Assembly (NCBI GenBank): GCA_016789745.1
Contig: JAEUQF010000411.1
Span: 1 to 36,619, forward strand
DNA: 36,619 nt
Direction: 5' to 3'
DNA from: Bryobacterales bacterium
GTDB taxonomy: Bacteria; Acidobacteriota; Terriglobia; Bryobacterales; Bryobacteraceae
In this document: positions 23,185 to 31,341 of the stretch, piece by piece
Layout: each line of letters begins with the position of its first letter
Position numbering within the stretch: position 1 is the stretch's first letter
The notes under the pieces: generated by a model
What the model was told of the DNA's origin: nothing
The model's input: the letters and a program-made list of their open reading frames with translations, nothing else
Databases searched by the model: none
Position numbers and translations under genes: made by a program

Positions 23185-23796
23185 TTATTTGATATTGGTG
23201 TCGCTCCGCGAGGCGATGATGCGATCCACCATGCCGTAGTCGAGGGCCTGCTGCGCTTCCATGATGTAATCACGGTCGACGTCGCGGGCGATGCGGTCCA
23301 CGGGCTGATTGGTGGCGGTGGCGAGGATATTGTTCAACGTCTCGCGCATGCGCAGGATCTCGCGGGCGTAGATGTCGATGTCGGTGGCCTGGCCGGCAAG
23401 GCCGCTCATCGAGGGCTGGTGGATGAGAATGCGGGCGTGGGGCAGGGTGTAGCGCTTGCCCTTGGTGCCGCAGGCCAGCAGCACGGCCGCCATGGAGGCA
23501 GCCTGGCCCACGCAATAGGTAACGATATCCGGCTCGATCAGGCGCATTGTGTCCAGAATGGCCATACCCGCCGTGATGGAGCCGCCCGGCGAGTTGATGT
23601 AGAGGGAGATATCTTTCTCAGGATCTTCGGCCGCCAGAAAGAGCATCTGGGCGATGATCAGGTTGGCCACCTGGTCGTCGATGGGGGTTCCCAGGAAGAT
23701 GATGTTTTCTTTGAGTAGCCTCGAGTAGATATCGTAGGCGCGTTCGCCGCGGCTGGTCTGCTCGACCACCATGGGCACGAGCACCGAGTTCTGCAT
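23185..23796 (-). CDS. clpP: ATP-dependent Clp protease proteolytic subunit
   Basis: 203 residues, full length for ClpP, the tetradecameric serine protease that degrades proteins fed by ClpX or ClpA/C. The triad reads Ser101 (VGQAASMAAVLL), His126 (ILIHQPSM) and Asp176 (DVDRDYI). The oxyanion loop SPGGSITAGMAI is at 69-80. The N-terminus (MQNSVLVPMVVEQTSRGER) is the usual ClpP start. A strong Shine-Dalgarno sequence precedes it. No tig, clpX or lon gene is adjacent, so the common tig-clpP-clpX cluster is not present here. Confidence 0.96.
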   Translation of the reverse strand: MQNSVLVPMVVEQTSRGERAYDIYSRLLKENIIFLGTPIDDQVANLIIAQMLFLAAEDPEKDISLYINSPGGSITAGMAILDTMRLIEPDIVTYCVGQAASMAAVLLACGTKGKRYTLPHARILIHQPSMSGLAGQATDIDIYAREILRMRETLNNILATATNQPVDRIARDVDRDYIMEAQQALDYGMVDRIIASRSDTNIK

Positions 23797-23805
23797 TCTC
23801 CTAGA

Positions 23806-23812
23806 CTCCTTT
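23806..23812 (-). promoter_or_regulatory. Strong ribosome binding site AAAGGAG of clpP
   Basis: AAAGGAG on the minus strand lies nine bases before the ATG at 23796. It confirms the start and contrasts with the many genes here that lack any such site. Confidence 0.75.
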
Positions 23813-23896
23813 GCGATGGGGATTCTTGCTGCCGGATGACAGTGCCCCCTGAATTCCTACTATAACGTGGCGTGCGGGCTTGTGCGCCTGGGCTTT

Positions 23897-25471
23897 CTAT
23901 CGGAAATAGCCGAGAGCGCGTGCCATCCAATAAGGCAATAGGAAGAAAACGCCATCTTCTTCGCGGCGGCCGCCGGAGCCGCCGTCGGTGCGGAAGGGAT
24001 TGCCGTTCCAGCGCATGATGGGGCGTTCATCAGGCGGGAGCAGGGTCTTGGCCTGGCGGCGGCCATGGCGATCGGCGTTGGGTTCCCACTCGATATCGGT
24101 GCGGTGCTGGTTGCTCACGTTCCAGTCGATCAGGTCCATGGGGATGCGTTCCAGCGTCCAGCGGGCGTCCTCAAGCAGTGCGATCGCGTTGCCAGGCGGC
24201 CTGCCGATGCCGGCCAGGTAGATGGCGTTCCAGAGCGGATTCTTTTCACGCTGGATGTTCTGCCACCACTGGTTCAGGCCGTCGCGGTAGGTGGCGAGCA
24301 GGGCGGTGTCTTTCTCGTAGCGCAGCAGCGGATAGAAGCTGAGCAGGGCGAGTTCCTCGTCCGAGTAATTGACCGCCGGGCCGCAGCGTTTGAGCAACTC
24401 GGCGCCAATGGCCGCATAGCCTTCGGCGTTGGCCAGGCGCAGGTATTCGCGGTGGTAGCGGACATCGCCGGTGATGTGGTGGGCGGTTTTGAGGAAGCTG
24501 AGGATCTCGATGGCATTGAGCGGCGCGTCGTCATGACCCCGTGGGGAGGCGAAGTACTCCTTATCCCAGCGCCCCCACCAAGTGGGCCGGCCGTGGATGT
24601 CGGTGAGGGTAAGTCCGTGATTCAGGATGTGGTCGGTAATGCGGCGTAAGGTGGCCGTCATGCGTTTGTGCCACGGGCCGTTGGGCAGGTGGTCATGGAG
24701 AACGGAGAAGGCGTAATAGTGGCCGACGATTTCGTCGGAACTGGTATCGGCTTTCCACTGCACCTCCTTGCGGAGGGAGGATTGGTACCAGATGCCGTCG
24801 CCGGGTTTGCGCTCGCCGGGGACGATGTAGCTGCGGGCGGGCAGGCCGGGGCGGCCGGTGATGTCTTCGAGGTCGAGGATGGCGGACAGGGCCTGTTCGG
24901 CGCGGGTGCGGGCTTCCGGAGATTGGGTGGCGGCGAAGCGGTAGGCCTCGGCGGCGGCGTACATGGCGGTCCAGAGGCCGTCGTTGTCGTCGGAGCGGGT
25001 TTGGGTGGTGGCGAGGTTGCCGGGCTCGGTGAGGTTGGTGTTGGCGACAAAACCATGCCGGAGGTGGCGGGGGATGCGGGCTTCGAAGGCGGCGGCTTTT
25101 TGGGCTAGGGTGAAGGGCGAGAGGGAAATGCGGGCGGTGGCAGTGGCGGTTCTAACCCACATACCACCTTCGCTGTCAGGGGATAGGGCTTCGATAGGGC
25201 CGTCGGGGAGCCAGCGGCGGCCGGAGAAGAAGCGGTTGCGGTCACCGGGGTGGGACTTGGGGTTAGGGTCGCGACGCCACAGTCCTTGTGGGGTGGCGGT
25301 CCAGAGGGCGCGGTCGGAGGCAGTGGCCTGGAGGCCGGACCAGGGGAGGTTGGCGGGGGCGGGTGGAGCAGTGGCTTGGGCTTGGTGGTAGGAAGGGAGG
25401 GGGAGGGAGGGCTGCTGGGCGAGGGTCGAGGGCGGCAGGGCGAGGGGGGCGAGGAGGAGAAGGGTGATCAT
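23897..25471 (-). CDS. Secreted protein of unknown function, probable alpha/alpha-barrel
   Basis: 524 residues. The signal peptide (ITLLLLAPLALPPSTLAQQ) and a Pro/Ala-rich linker lead to short blades like those of two-component regulator propellers (DRALWTATPQGLWRRDP and GGMWVRTATATARI, residues about 53-115). A long helical domain follows, with repeated Trp/Tyr/Asp-rich helices (DDNDGLWTAMYAAAEAYRF, WWGRWDKEYFASPRGHDDAP). This resembles the alpha/alpha toroids of glycan-processing enzymes, but no catalytic motif can be assigned. It stands alone, divergent from the diguanylate cyclase gene. A TACCGA lies six bases before the ATG. Confidence 0.72.
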   Translation of the reverse strand: MITLLLLAPLALPPSTLAQQPSLPLPSYHQAQATAPPAPANLPWSGLQATASDRALWTATPQGLWRRDPNPKSHPGDRNRFFSGRRWLPDGPIEALSPDSEGGMWVRTATATARISLSPFTLAQKAAAFEARIPRHLRHGFVANTNLTEPGNLATTQTRSDDNDGLWTAMYAAAEAYRFAATQSPEARTRAEQALSAILDLEDITGRPGLPARSYIVPGERKPGDGIWYQSSLRKEVQWKADTSSDEIVGHYYAFSVLHDHLPNGPWHKRMTATLRRITDHILNHGLTLTDIHGRPTWWGRWDKEYFASPRGHDDAPLNAIEILSFLKTAHHITGDVRYHREYLRLANAEGYAAIGAELLKRCGPAVNYSDEELALLSFYPLLRYEKDTALLATYRDGLNQWWQNIQREKNPLWNAIYLAGIGRPPGNAIALLEDARWTLERIPMDLIDWNVSNQHRTDIEWEPNADRHGRRQAKTLLPPDERPIMRWNGNPFRTDGGSGGRREEDGVFFLLPYWMARALGYFR

Positions 25472-25811
25472 CGGCTATCGGTAAAGTGGTTACAAACCAG
25501 AGAATGTACTCTTTTCAACAAGAATGAGCGTCAGAATTTGCAGGTTGTTACGGTTCGAAGACGATGAGAAAGGAGAGCCTCCCAACGCCGGAGCGGATTG
25601 GGGGAGTGGCCGCCAGGTGCGGCAAGTGCAGAAGGATGAGGGAGTCCCACCGGGCAACGATGTGGGTTGATCAGCGACGACAAAATGAGACAATCGCCGC
25701 AACTCTGCCGTTCGTTCGCTCATGTAAAAAGGGTACACTATCGAAAAGGAAATCCCTCAGGTTTGCCGCTGAGGGGGACAGTGATAGGGGAAACGGTTGG
25801 GAGATGGACCC
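25472..25811. other. Longest gap without a gene; leader of the diguanylate cyclase gene
   Basis: The 340 bases between two divergent genes hold no convincing gene. An 86-codon frame from 25564 is low-complexity and rejected. A TACACT hexamer at 25734-25739 may be the -10 of the downstream gene, giving a leader of about 70 bases. A perfect stem-loop lies in that leader at 25754-25775. Confidence 0.5.
25754..25775 (+). promoter_or_regulatory. Stem-loop in the leader of the diguanylate cyclase gene
   Basis: CCCTCAG at 25754-25760 pairs perfectly with CTGAGGG at 25769-25775, with loop GTTTGCCG. It ends 36 bases before the ATG. It does not match a known c-di-GMP riboswitch consensus that I recognise. 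No T run follows. Confidence 0.4.
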
Positions 25812-26771
25812 ATGCGCGTGCTGATCGCCGAAGATAGCGGCCCATCCCGGTTAGTGCTGGAAAAGACCCTGCTGCGCTGGGGGTATGATGTCGTGTCCTG
25901 CCGTGACGGAGAACAGGCATGGGAGGAACTCGGTAAGCGGGACGCGCCGCAATTGGCGATCCTGGACTGGATGATGCCCGGCTACTCTGGTCCGGAGATC
26001 TGCAAGATGGTCCGGCAGCGGGCGCGGGAGCCGTATACTTACATCCTGCTGTTGACCAGCCGGTCGGAGCGCGAGGACCTGATTGAGGGGTTGGAATCGG
26101 GCGCCGACGACTACATCACCAAGCCGTTTGATCAGAATGAGCTGAATGTCCGGTTGCGGACCGGGTTGCGGATTCTGGACTTGCAGGCGGAGTTGGTGCA
26201 GGCGCGTGAGGCGTTGCGGGAGCAGGCGATGCGCGATGCGCTCACCGGGCTATGGAATCGCCGCAGCATTCTGGAGTATCTGGAGAAGGAGCAGGCGCGG
26301 GCGCGGCGGGAGCGGGCGCCGGTGGCGCTGATCCTTTTGGATCTGGATCACTTCAAACTGGTGAATGATCAGCACGGGCACCTGGTTGGGGACGAAGTGC
26401 TACGTGAGGCAGCGCGGCGGTTGAGCGGGAGTGTGCGGCCGTATGACGGGGTGGGGCGCTATGGCGGGGAGGAGTTCCTGGTGGTGCTGCCGGGCTGTGA
26501 TGCCGGCTGCTTGGGGGGGCGGGCCGAAGGCGTGCGGCAGGCGTTTTCGGATACCCCATTCAACGTTGGAGGCAAGTCGCTGCACGTCACGGCAAGCCTG
26601 GGGGGCACGCTGTATTTTCCCGACGACGATATCAGCACAAGCGAACTGATTCGTACCGCGGACGATGCCTTATATGGAGCCAAATCGGCTGGGCGGAACC
26701 GCTGCATGCTGCGGCAGGCAGCGGCGGTGACGCTGCCGTTGCCGGATCCGGTGGAATCAGCCGCTCGCTAG
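25812..26771 (+). CDS. Response regulator with GGDEF domain (diguanylate cyclase, PleD-like)
   Basis: 319 residues. The receiver domain (1-120) has acidic residues E7 and D8, phosphoacceptor Asp52 (LDWMMPG), T82 and Lys104 (ITKPFD). A helix linker (about 122-141) leads to a GGDEF domain with the active site GGEEF at 218-222 and a complete inhibitory I-site RPYD at 209-212, five residues upstream as in PleD. The enzyme should make c-di-GMP from GTP when phosphorylated and be inhibited by its product. The start is ATG 25812, with GGGAG eight bases before it; a TTG at 25797 is in frame but less likely. No sensor kinase gene is adjacent. Confidence 0.95.
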   Translation: MRVLIAEDSGPSRLVLEKTLLRWGYDVVSCRDGEQAWEELGKRDAPQLAILDWMMPGYSGPEICKMVRQRAREPYTYILLLTSRSEREDLIEGLESGADDYITKPFDQNELNVRLRTGLRILDLQAELVQAREALREQAMRDALTGLWNRRSILEYLEKEQARARRERAPVALILLDLDHFKLVNDQHGHLVGDEVLREAARRLSGSVRPYDGVGRYGGEEFLVVLPGCDAGCLGGRAEGVRQAFSDTPFNVGGKSLHVTASLGGTLYFPDDDISTSELIRTADDALYGAKSAGRNRCMLRQAAAVTLPLPDPVESAAR

Positions 26772-26778
26772 GGGTGCC

Positions 26779-28293
26779 CTATTCTCCTCGCACGCGTCTG
26801 GCCGTCTGGGCCACTTCCATCTGGGACAGCGAATCGGCGTATTGCTGTACGCCTTTGTAGATAGATTCCGCCAGCTTCTGGCGATACTCCGGCTTCTTCA
26901 ACAGGCTCTCTTCCTTCGGATTGGTGACGAAGCCGATCTCGGTGAGGATGGCCGGCATGCTGGCGCCAATCAGGACGATGAAGGGCGCGCGCTTGACGCC
27001 ACGGTCGCGGCGGGAGCCGGATTTGGCGGCGGTAGCGCCGGTGAGCCGGGTGAGCGACGACTGCACGTTGAGGGCAAACTCGCGAGATTCGCCGATCTTC
27101 TCCTGGGCGGCAATCTTCATCACGATATCCCGCAGTTCGCTGATGCTGCGCTGGGAGCCGGCGTTTTCGCGGGCAGCGAGTTCCTGGGCGGCGCGGGAAG
27201 GGGCGAAGCTGAGATAGTAGGTCTCGGCGCCGGCGGCGGATTTGATGGGCGAACTGTTGGCGTGGACGGACAGGAACAGGTCGGCGCGCTTCTGGTTGGC
27301 AAAGGCGACGCGCTCTTCGAGCGTGAGGTAATTATCTTTGGAGCGGGTGTAGAAGACTTCGCTGCCGAGGCGTTCTTCGATCAGGGCGCCAAGGCGGCGG
27401 GCCACATCCAACACAAGATCTTTTTCGACAGCGCCGCCGGGGCCCGTGGTGCCGTGGTCATGGCCGCCGTGACCGGGGTCGAGGACGACGCGGCGGATCT
27501 TGAGGCCCAGCATGCGGGTGAGGGTACGGTCGCCGGCCGAGGTGCGCCGCGGGGCGGCGGGAGTCGCGAGCGGTTCGGGCGCGGAGGAAGGCGGGGCGAC
27601 GCGGGCCAGCAGCGGGGCGGCGGGTATTACGGGTTCTTCGGCGGCGGTACCGGCACCGATGGCGGGCGGCGGGGGCAGGGAGGTGGGCCGCAGGACGCGT
27701 GTCAGGCTGAGCGACATTGCGACCGGCTGCGGGCGTTTCGAAGACCGCGTGGAGAGTGCCGGGCCTTCGGGGAGCAGGGCGCGGACCGGGGGCTTGGCGG
27801 CCGGTTGGGGAAGAGGCAGCGTTGAGGCCGATTGCACCGGGATGCGTTCCACCCCGGAAGACGACAAGGTGAGCTTGGAGAAGGGCGGGGCGGCGTTGAC
27901 CGGCTTTACTTCGATCAGCAAGCGGTCCGGGGCGACGGCCTGTGACGTGGTGATCTCCACCTGCGCCTCTTCGAGATCCAGCACGATGCGCGTGAGGCCC
28001 GGCTGGTTTTCGGCCACGCGGATCTGTTTGAGCCGCGGGTCGTTGACCGGGATGGTATGGACGCCCTTGTTGCCCAGCCGCGGCCGGGCGCCTTGGAGAT
28101 CGAAGAAGACGCGCTGCGGTTTTGCCAGCTTTTCGGAACGGAACTGGAAGGTGCCATCGGTCTCGATGGCGATGCGTGTCACTTCGCCCAATGACCAGAA
28201 ACGAACAGCCGTGATCGACAGCCCCGCGGCGGGAAGCTGGGAAGGCAGGCTGAGCAGCGTCAGGCCGGCAAGGGACAGGATCCGGGACCGCAT
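26779..28293 (-). CDS. N-acetylmuramoyl-L-alanine amidase with AMIN domain
   Basis: 504 residues from ATG 28293, chosen because AGGT lies six bases upstream and a signal peptide starts there (MRSRILSLAGLTLLSLPSQL). Residues about 25-125 form an AMIN domain that targets the protein to the cell wall or septum (TRIAIETDGTFQFRSEKLA, VFFDLQGARP). A long Pro/Ala linker follows. The C-terminal Zn amidase_3 domain begins near 265: VVLDPGHGGHDHG with His275, EKDLVLDVARRLG, SVHANS and the catalytic Glu in AILTEIGFVTNPKEE. It cleaves the amide between muramic acid and the peptide stem in the periplasm. It is followed upstream on the same strand by a lytic transglycosylase gene. Confidence 0.93.
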   Translation of the reverse strand: MRSRILSLAGLTLLSLPSQLPAAGLSITAVRFWSLGEVTRIAIETDGTFQFRSEKLAKPQRVFFDLQGARPRLGNKGVHTIPVNDPRLKQIRVAENQPGLTRIVLDLEEAQVEITTSQAVAPDRLLIEVKPVNAAPPFSKLTLSSSGVERIPVQSASTLPLPQPAAKPPVRALLPEGPALSTRSSKRPQPVAMSLSLTRVLRPTSLPPPPAIGAGTAAEEPVIPAAPLLARVAPPSSAPEPLATPAAPRRTSAGDRTLTRMLGLKIRRVVLDPGHGGHDHGTTGPGGAVEKDLVLDVARRLGALIEERLGSEVFYTRSKDNYLTLEERVAFANQKRADLFLSVHANSSPIKSAAGAETYYLSFAPSRAAQELAARENAGSQRSISELRDIVMKIAAQEKIGESREFALNVQSSLTRLTGATAAKSGSRRDRGVKRAPFIVLIGASMPAILTEIGFVTNPKEESLLKKPEYRQKLAESIYKGVQQYADSLSQMEVAQTARRVRGE

Positions 28294-28349
28294 CAAACGA
28301 CCTGCATCAGCGAACATTAGCGGCACGCCCTCCTCATGCGCATGAAACG

Positions 28350-29054
28350 TTACTGCATCCGAAGCACAAGCCGGCCTTCGGCATCGGTGAACGACTCAAT
28401 CTTCGGGGCCTCCGGCTGGGTCACTGCCTGCGCCGGCCGTTGCTGCTCGGACGCGCGGCGGGCCGCACCCCAACGTTTGCCAACCTGATACACATAGTTC
28501 TGGGTCTCGGCGTAAGGCGGAATCTGGTTGCCGTAGCGGTTCACCGCACCTTGGCCGGCGTTGTAGGCGGCCAAGGCCAGCCGGTCGTCGCGGAACGTTT
28601 CCTGAAGCTGCTTCAGGTAGCGCACGCCCGCTTCGATGTTCTCCTTCGGGTCGAAGGGATTGCGGACGCCCAATTGCCGCGCCGTCGAGGGGATCAATTG
28701 CATCAGGCCCTGCGCCCCGGCACGCGACACCGCGTAGGGATTGTAGGCGCTTTCCACCTGTATGACCGAATGTACCAGCAGCGGATCCACGTTGTGCTTT
28801 TTGGCGGCCGCTTCCACGATCTCGTTCACCGAGGCATCGGGACCCAGTTGCAGCCCGGGCGTGTTGTTCGGAGCGGGCGTTTCGGCGGTCTTCACAACAA
28901 CCGGCGCAATGAGGCGCGGCTGGATGACGCGGCGCACCAGGCGTCCGCTGGAAGGATCCGCACCGACCGTGATGACCTTGCGGTTCTGCGACTGTGCCGA
29001 AGCAACGGCACAACTGAGCGCGAGAATCCACAAGCAAGAACAAAACCGCACCAT
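28350..29054 (-). CDS. Lytic transglycosylase (SLT domain)
   Basis: 234 residues. The signal peptide is MVRFCSCLWILALSCAVASA. A linker of about 50 residues precedes an SLT domain from about 73 to 190: catalytic Glu101 in VIQVESAYNPYAVS, GLMQL at 116-120 and AYNAG at 163-167, with QIPPYAETQNYV at its end. It cleaves peptidoglycan glycan strands to 1,6-anhydro products in the periplasm. Residues 5 and 7 are Cys, but no lipobox is seen. The frame is open further upstream, but the start at 29054 has AGGGGG at the right distance and a good signal peptide. It is probably co-transcribed with the amidase gene 57 bases downstream, making a cell-wall remodelling unit. Confidence 0.93.
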   Translation of the reverse strand: MVRFCSCLWILALSCAVASAQSQNRKVITVGADPSSGRLVRRVIQPRLIAPVVVKTAETPAPNNTPGLQLGPDASVNEIVEAAAKKHNVDPLLVHSVIQVESAYNPYAVSRAGAQGLMQLIPSTARQLGVRNPFDPKENIEAGVRYLKQLQETFRDDRLALAAYNAGQGAVNRYGNQIPPYAETQNYVYQVGKRWGAARRASEQQRPAQAVTQPEAPKIESFTDAEGRLVLRMQ

Positions 29055-29067
29055 TCTGTTTCCCCCT

Positions 29068-29073
29068 AGTATA
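29068..29073 (-). promoter_or_regulatory. -10-like box TATACT for the transglycosylase gene
   Basis: TATACT on the minus strand is followed at once by AGGGGG, and 13 bases separate it from the ATG. If TATACT is the -10 box, the ribosome site would lie at or before the transcript start, so only one of the two readings is likely to be right. Confidence 0.35.
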
Positions 29074-29123
29074 GCTTGGAATGAAGAGGCAAGGACTAAC
29101 GTGAAACCCCTAGGTGTATCCGG

Positions 29124-29702
29124 ATGTTTCTGAGAAAATTGCAGGCCGCTGTTCTGGTTGGCGGCGAAAGCCGGCGCATGGGCCGCAACAAGGCGCTGCT
29201 GCCGTTTCGCGGCCGCACGCTGGTGGAGCATATCGCCGGAGAGGCGGAGGCCGCCGCAGGCCGTGTGATGCTGATCGGGCCGCCAGCGCAGTTCGGGCAA
29301 TTGGGATGGCCGGTGGTGGAAGACGCCGCGCGCGGTTCGGGCCCGCTGAGCGGCATCGTGACGGCGTTGGCGAGGAGTGAAGCCGAATGGACGCTGGTGG
29401 TGGCGTGCGACATGCCGAACCTCTCGCGCCAGGTGTTGGGCGAACTGGCAGCTCATGCGCTGGCGGGCTCCGCCGATGCGGTTCTGGCCCAGGGCCCGGG
29501 CGGGTATGAGGAGCCGCTGCTGGCCGCGTACCGCGCCACATGCCGTCCGGTGTTGGAGGCGGCGCTGGCCGAGGGGCGCTGGAAAGTGCGCGATGCTTTA
29601 CACGGGCTGCGGGTGGACCACTTCGCCGTCAGCGAAGAATGCGTGCGCAACGCCAATACGCCCGAAGAATGGGAGAGGATAGAAGATAGAGAGAGGGCAT
29701 GA
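29124..29702 (+). CDS. mobA: Molybdenum cofactor guanylyltransferase
   Basis: 192 residues. MobA links GMP to molybdopterin to give the MGD cofactor of DMSO-reductase-type enzymes. The nucleotide-binding start LVGGESRRMGRNKALLPFRG (11-30) fits the family pattern. VVEDAARGSGPLSGIVTAL is the guanine-binding segment, VVACDMPNLS carries the metal-binding Asp, and NANTPEEWERIE is the typical C-terminal end. Soluble, cytoplasmic. AGGTG lies eight bases upstream. Its TGA overlaps the ATG of the ABC ATPase gene (ATGA), so the two are co-translated, though no functional link is known. No other Mo-cofactor gene is visible here. Confidence 0.9.
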   Translation: MFLRKLQAAVLVGGESRRMGRNKALLPFRGRTLVEHIAGEAEAAAGRVMLIGPPAQFGQLGWPVVEDAARGSGPLSGIVTALARSEAEWTLVVACDMPNLSRQVLGELAAHALAGSADAVLAQGPGGYEEPLLAAYRATCRPVLEAALAEGRWKVRDALHGLRVDHFAVSEECVRNANTPEEWERIEDRERA

Positions 29703-30472
29703 CGGATCGCTACCCCCACTACATCGAGTTCCGGCACGTGTATAAGACGTTCGACTACCCGGTTTTAGTCGACGCCAATTTTGCGGTAGATCCCGGAGAG
29801 ACGGTGGCGATCATCGGCAGGAGCGGTGTGGGCAAGTCGGTTTCGCTGGGCCACATCATGGGATTCCTGAAGCCGGACCAGGGGCGGGTGATTGTCTCCC
29901 ATACCGATATCACCGATTTCAACGAGCAGCAGATGCGGCAGATTCGCCGCAAAGTGACCATGGTGTTCCAGAACGGCGCGTTGTTCGATTCGATGACGGT
30001 GGCCGACAACATTCTGTTTTCCATGGAGCTGCGCGAGGACTACAACGAGCAGAACCGCGAGGACGTGGTGGCCGGGCTGCTGCGGATGGTGGATCTGGAG
30101 GAGTTGGCCGATTCCTATCCCACCGATCTCTCGGTGGGGCATAAGCGGGCGGTGGCCATTGCGCGGGCGCTGGCGGCGCAGCCCGAGTGCGTGTTGTATG
30201 ACGAGCCGACCACGATGGTGGATCCGATCATGTCCAGCCATCTGTGCACGCTGATGCAGCGTTTAAAGAAACAGTTGAAGTTGACGTCGGTAATCGTCAC
30301 GCATGATTTGGATTTGATGGAGCAGGTGGCGGACCGTGTGGTGGTGCTGCACAAGGGCGAAGTGATTTTCTTCGGGCCGGTGGCGCAACTCCAGGAATCC
30401 GAACACCCCCACATCCGCGAGTTTCTGGCGATGGACCGGGTGGACTTCGCCAACTTCACGCCGAGCGTGTGA
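29699..30472 (+). CDS. ABC transporter ATP-binding protein (MlaF-like), orphan
   Basis: 257 residues. Walker A GRSGVGKS at 40-47, Q-loop Gln91, Walker B VLYDEP at 165-170 and the switch His202 (VIVTHD) are all present. The overall pattern (FDYPVLVDANFAVDPGE, MVFQNGALFDSMTVADN, TTMVDPIMSS) resembles MlaF/Ttg2A, the ATPase of phospholipid or solvent transport across the envelope. The signature motif is unusual: LSVGH at 144-148 instead of LSGGQ or LSGGM. The partner permease and substrate-binding genes (MlaE, MlaD) are not next to it. The start overlaps the end of mobA by four bases; the 3' end overlaps the convergent anti-sigma gene by 17 bases. Confidence 0.9.
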   Translation: MTDRYPHYIEFRHVYKTFDYPVLVDANFAVDPGETVAIIGRSGVGKSVSLGHIMGFLKPDQGRVIVSHTDITDFNEQQMRQIRRKVTMVFQNGALFDSMTVADNILFSMELREDYNEQNREDVVAGLLRMVDLEELADSYPTDLSVGHKRAVAIARALAAQPECVLYDEPTTMVDPIMSSHLCTLMQRLKKQLKLTSVIVTHDLDLMEQVADRVVVLHKGEVIFFGPVAQLQESEHPHIREFLAMDRVDFANFTPSV

Positions 30473-30836
30473 TGTACAGCGAGGCAGCCGACAACAGGGC
30501 GAACAGAATAGCGGCGATTAGCACTCCGGGCTGTTCGGCATACCAGGCGGTGGCGGCGCCGAGTCCTGCCAGTACCATCGGCAAGGCGGCCTGCATGAGG
30601 CGGGCGGGACGGAGTGCCTTTTCGAGACGTTCGTTGCGGAGGCGCAGTTCGGCGCGCCAGTAGACTAGGCCGGCGGGGGTTACATCGGGCGCGGCGGTGT
30701 CGGCGGCGAGCGTCTGCAGCCACAGGGCTTCCGCACAGGCCGGGCAGGCGGTGGCGTGGCGGGCCAGGTTCGCCGACAGCGGTTGTCCGGGCGGCGATTG
30801 CAGGATGACGTTCTTAATAGCGCAGGGCGCTTCCAT
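30456..30836 (-). CDS. Putative membrane anti-sigma factor with HxxxCxxC motif
   Basis: 126 residues. H27-xxx-C31-xx-C34 (RHATACPACAEA) is the zinc-binding anti-sigma (ZAS) type motif. A charged helix follows (YWRAELRLRNERLEKALR), then two membrane helices at about 80-100 and 104-122. The gene overlaps the end of the ECF sigma gene by 23 bases, which is the usual arrangement for an anti-sigma factor. It would hold the sigma factor at the membrane until a signal comes. The motif and context make this likely, although the protein is short and has no sensor domain beyond its membrane segments. Confidence 0.72.
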   Translation of the reverse strand: MEAPCAIKNVILQSPPGQPLSANLARHATACPACAEALWLQTLAADTAAPDVTPAGLVYWRAELRLRNERLEKALRPARLMQAALPMVLAGLGAATAWYAEQPGVLIAAILFALLSAASLYITRSA

Positions 30837-31341
30837 AGCCGATTCCCTTCAACAACGTTAGCAGCTTCTGTTTGGCGCGGAACAGCATGGGGCGGACGCT
30901 GATCTCGCGCACGCCGATGGTGTCGGCGATCTCGCGATGGCTGGAGCCTTCCACATACGCCATCCAGACCAGTTCCCGTTCGCGCGGGGAGAGTTTGTCC
31001 AACATGCGGCGCATGTCTTCCACCGGCGCCTTGTCCGCCTGAGCCGCGGCGCTGGGCAGGTAGCGTTCCTCCGGCAAGGCCTCGGCCGTTTCGGCCTTGG
31101 AGCGATACACGTCGTGGGCGAGGTTGGTGGCGATGCGGAACAGGTAGGCGCGCTGCTCGCGTTCGGATAGATCGCCGGCGGCCGAGCGCAGAAAGCGGAA
31201 GTAGGCCTCCTGCAGCAGTTCTTCGGCGAGGGCGCCGTTGGGAACCAGCCGCAGTAGATAGGCCTTCAACGGACGGGCCGTAAGCGCGTGGAAGTGCTCA
31301 AAGGCCTCCGCGGTCAGCGCCAATGGATGTGCAGGATTCAC
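30814..31341 (-). CDS. ECF-family RNA polymerase sigma factor
   Basis: 175 residues. Region 2 is seen in LVPNGALAEELLQEAYFRFL and YLFRIATNLAHDVYRSK (-10 recognition); region 4 in LDKLSPRERELVWMAYVEG and HREIADTIGVREISVRPMLF (helix-turn-helix, -35 recognition). The linker between is short and polar, as in ECF factors. The GTG start overlaps the TGA of the membrane protein gene (GTGA), and the 3' end overlaps the anti-sigma gene, so all three are translationally coupled. The target promoters are not known. Confidence 0.93.
   Translation of the reverse strand: MNPAHPLALTAEAFEHFHALTARPLKAYLLRLVPNGALAEELLQEAYFRFLRSAAGDLSEREQRAYLFRIATNLAHDVYRSKAETAEALPEERYLPSAAAQADKAPVEDMRRMLDKLSPRERELVWMAYVEGSSHREIADTIGVREISVRPMLFRAKQKLLTLLKGIGYGSALRY

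Noticed and set aside
25754..25811. Known c-di-GMP riboswitch in the diguanylate cyclase leader
   Set aside because: Only a simple stem-loop is visible; the conserved GEMM sequence blocks are absent.
25564..25824. 86-codon frame in the gap before the diguanylate cyclase gene
   Set aside because: No ribosome site, no recognisable motif, and it runs into the real gene's start; composition looks random.
26842..27825. Plus-strand open frame opposite the amidase gene
   Set aside because: Gly/Arg/Asp-rich mirror product, no domain.
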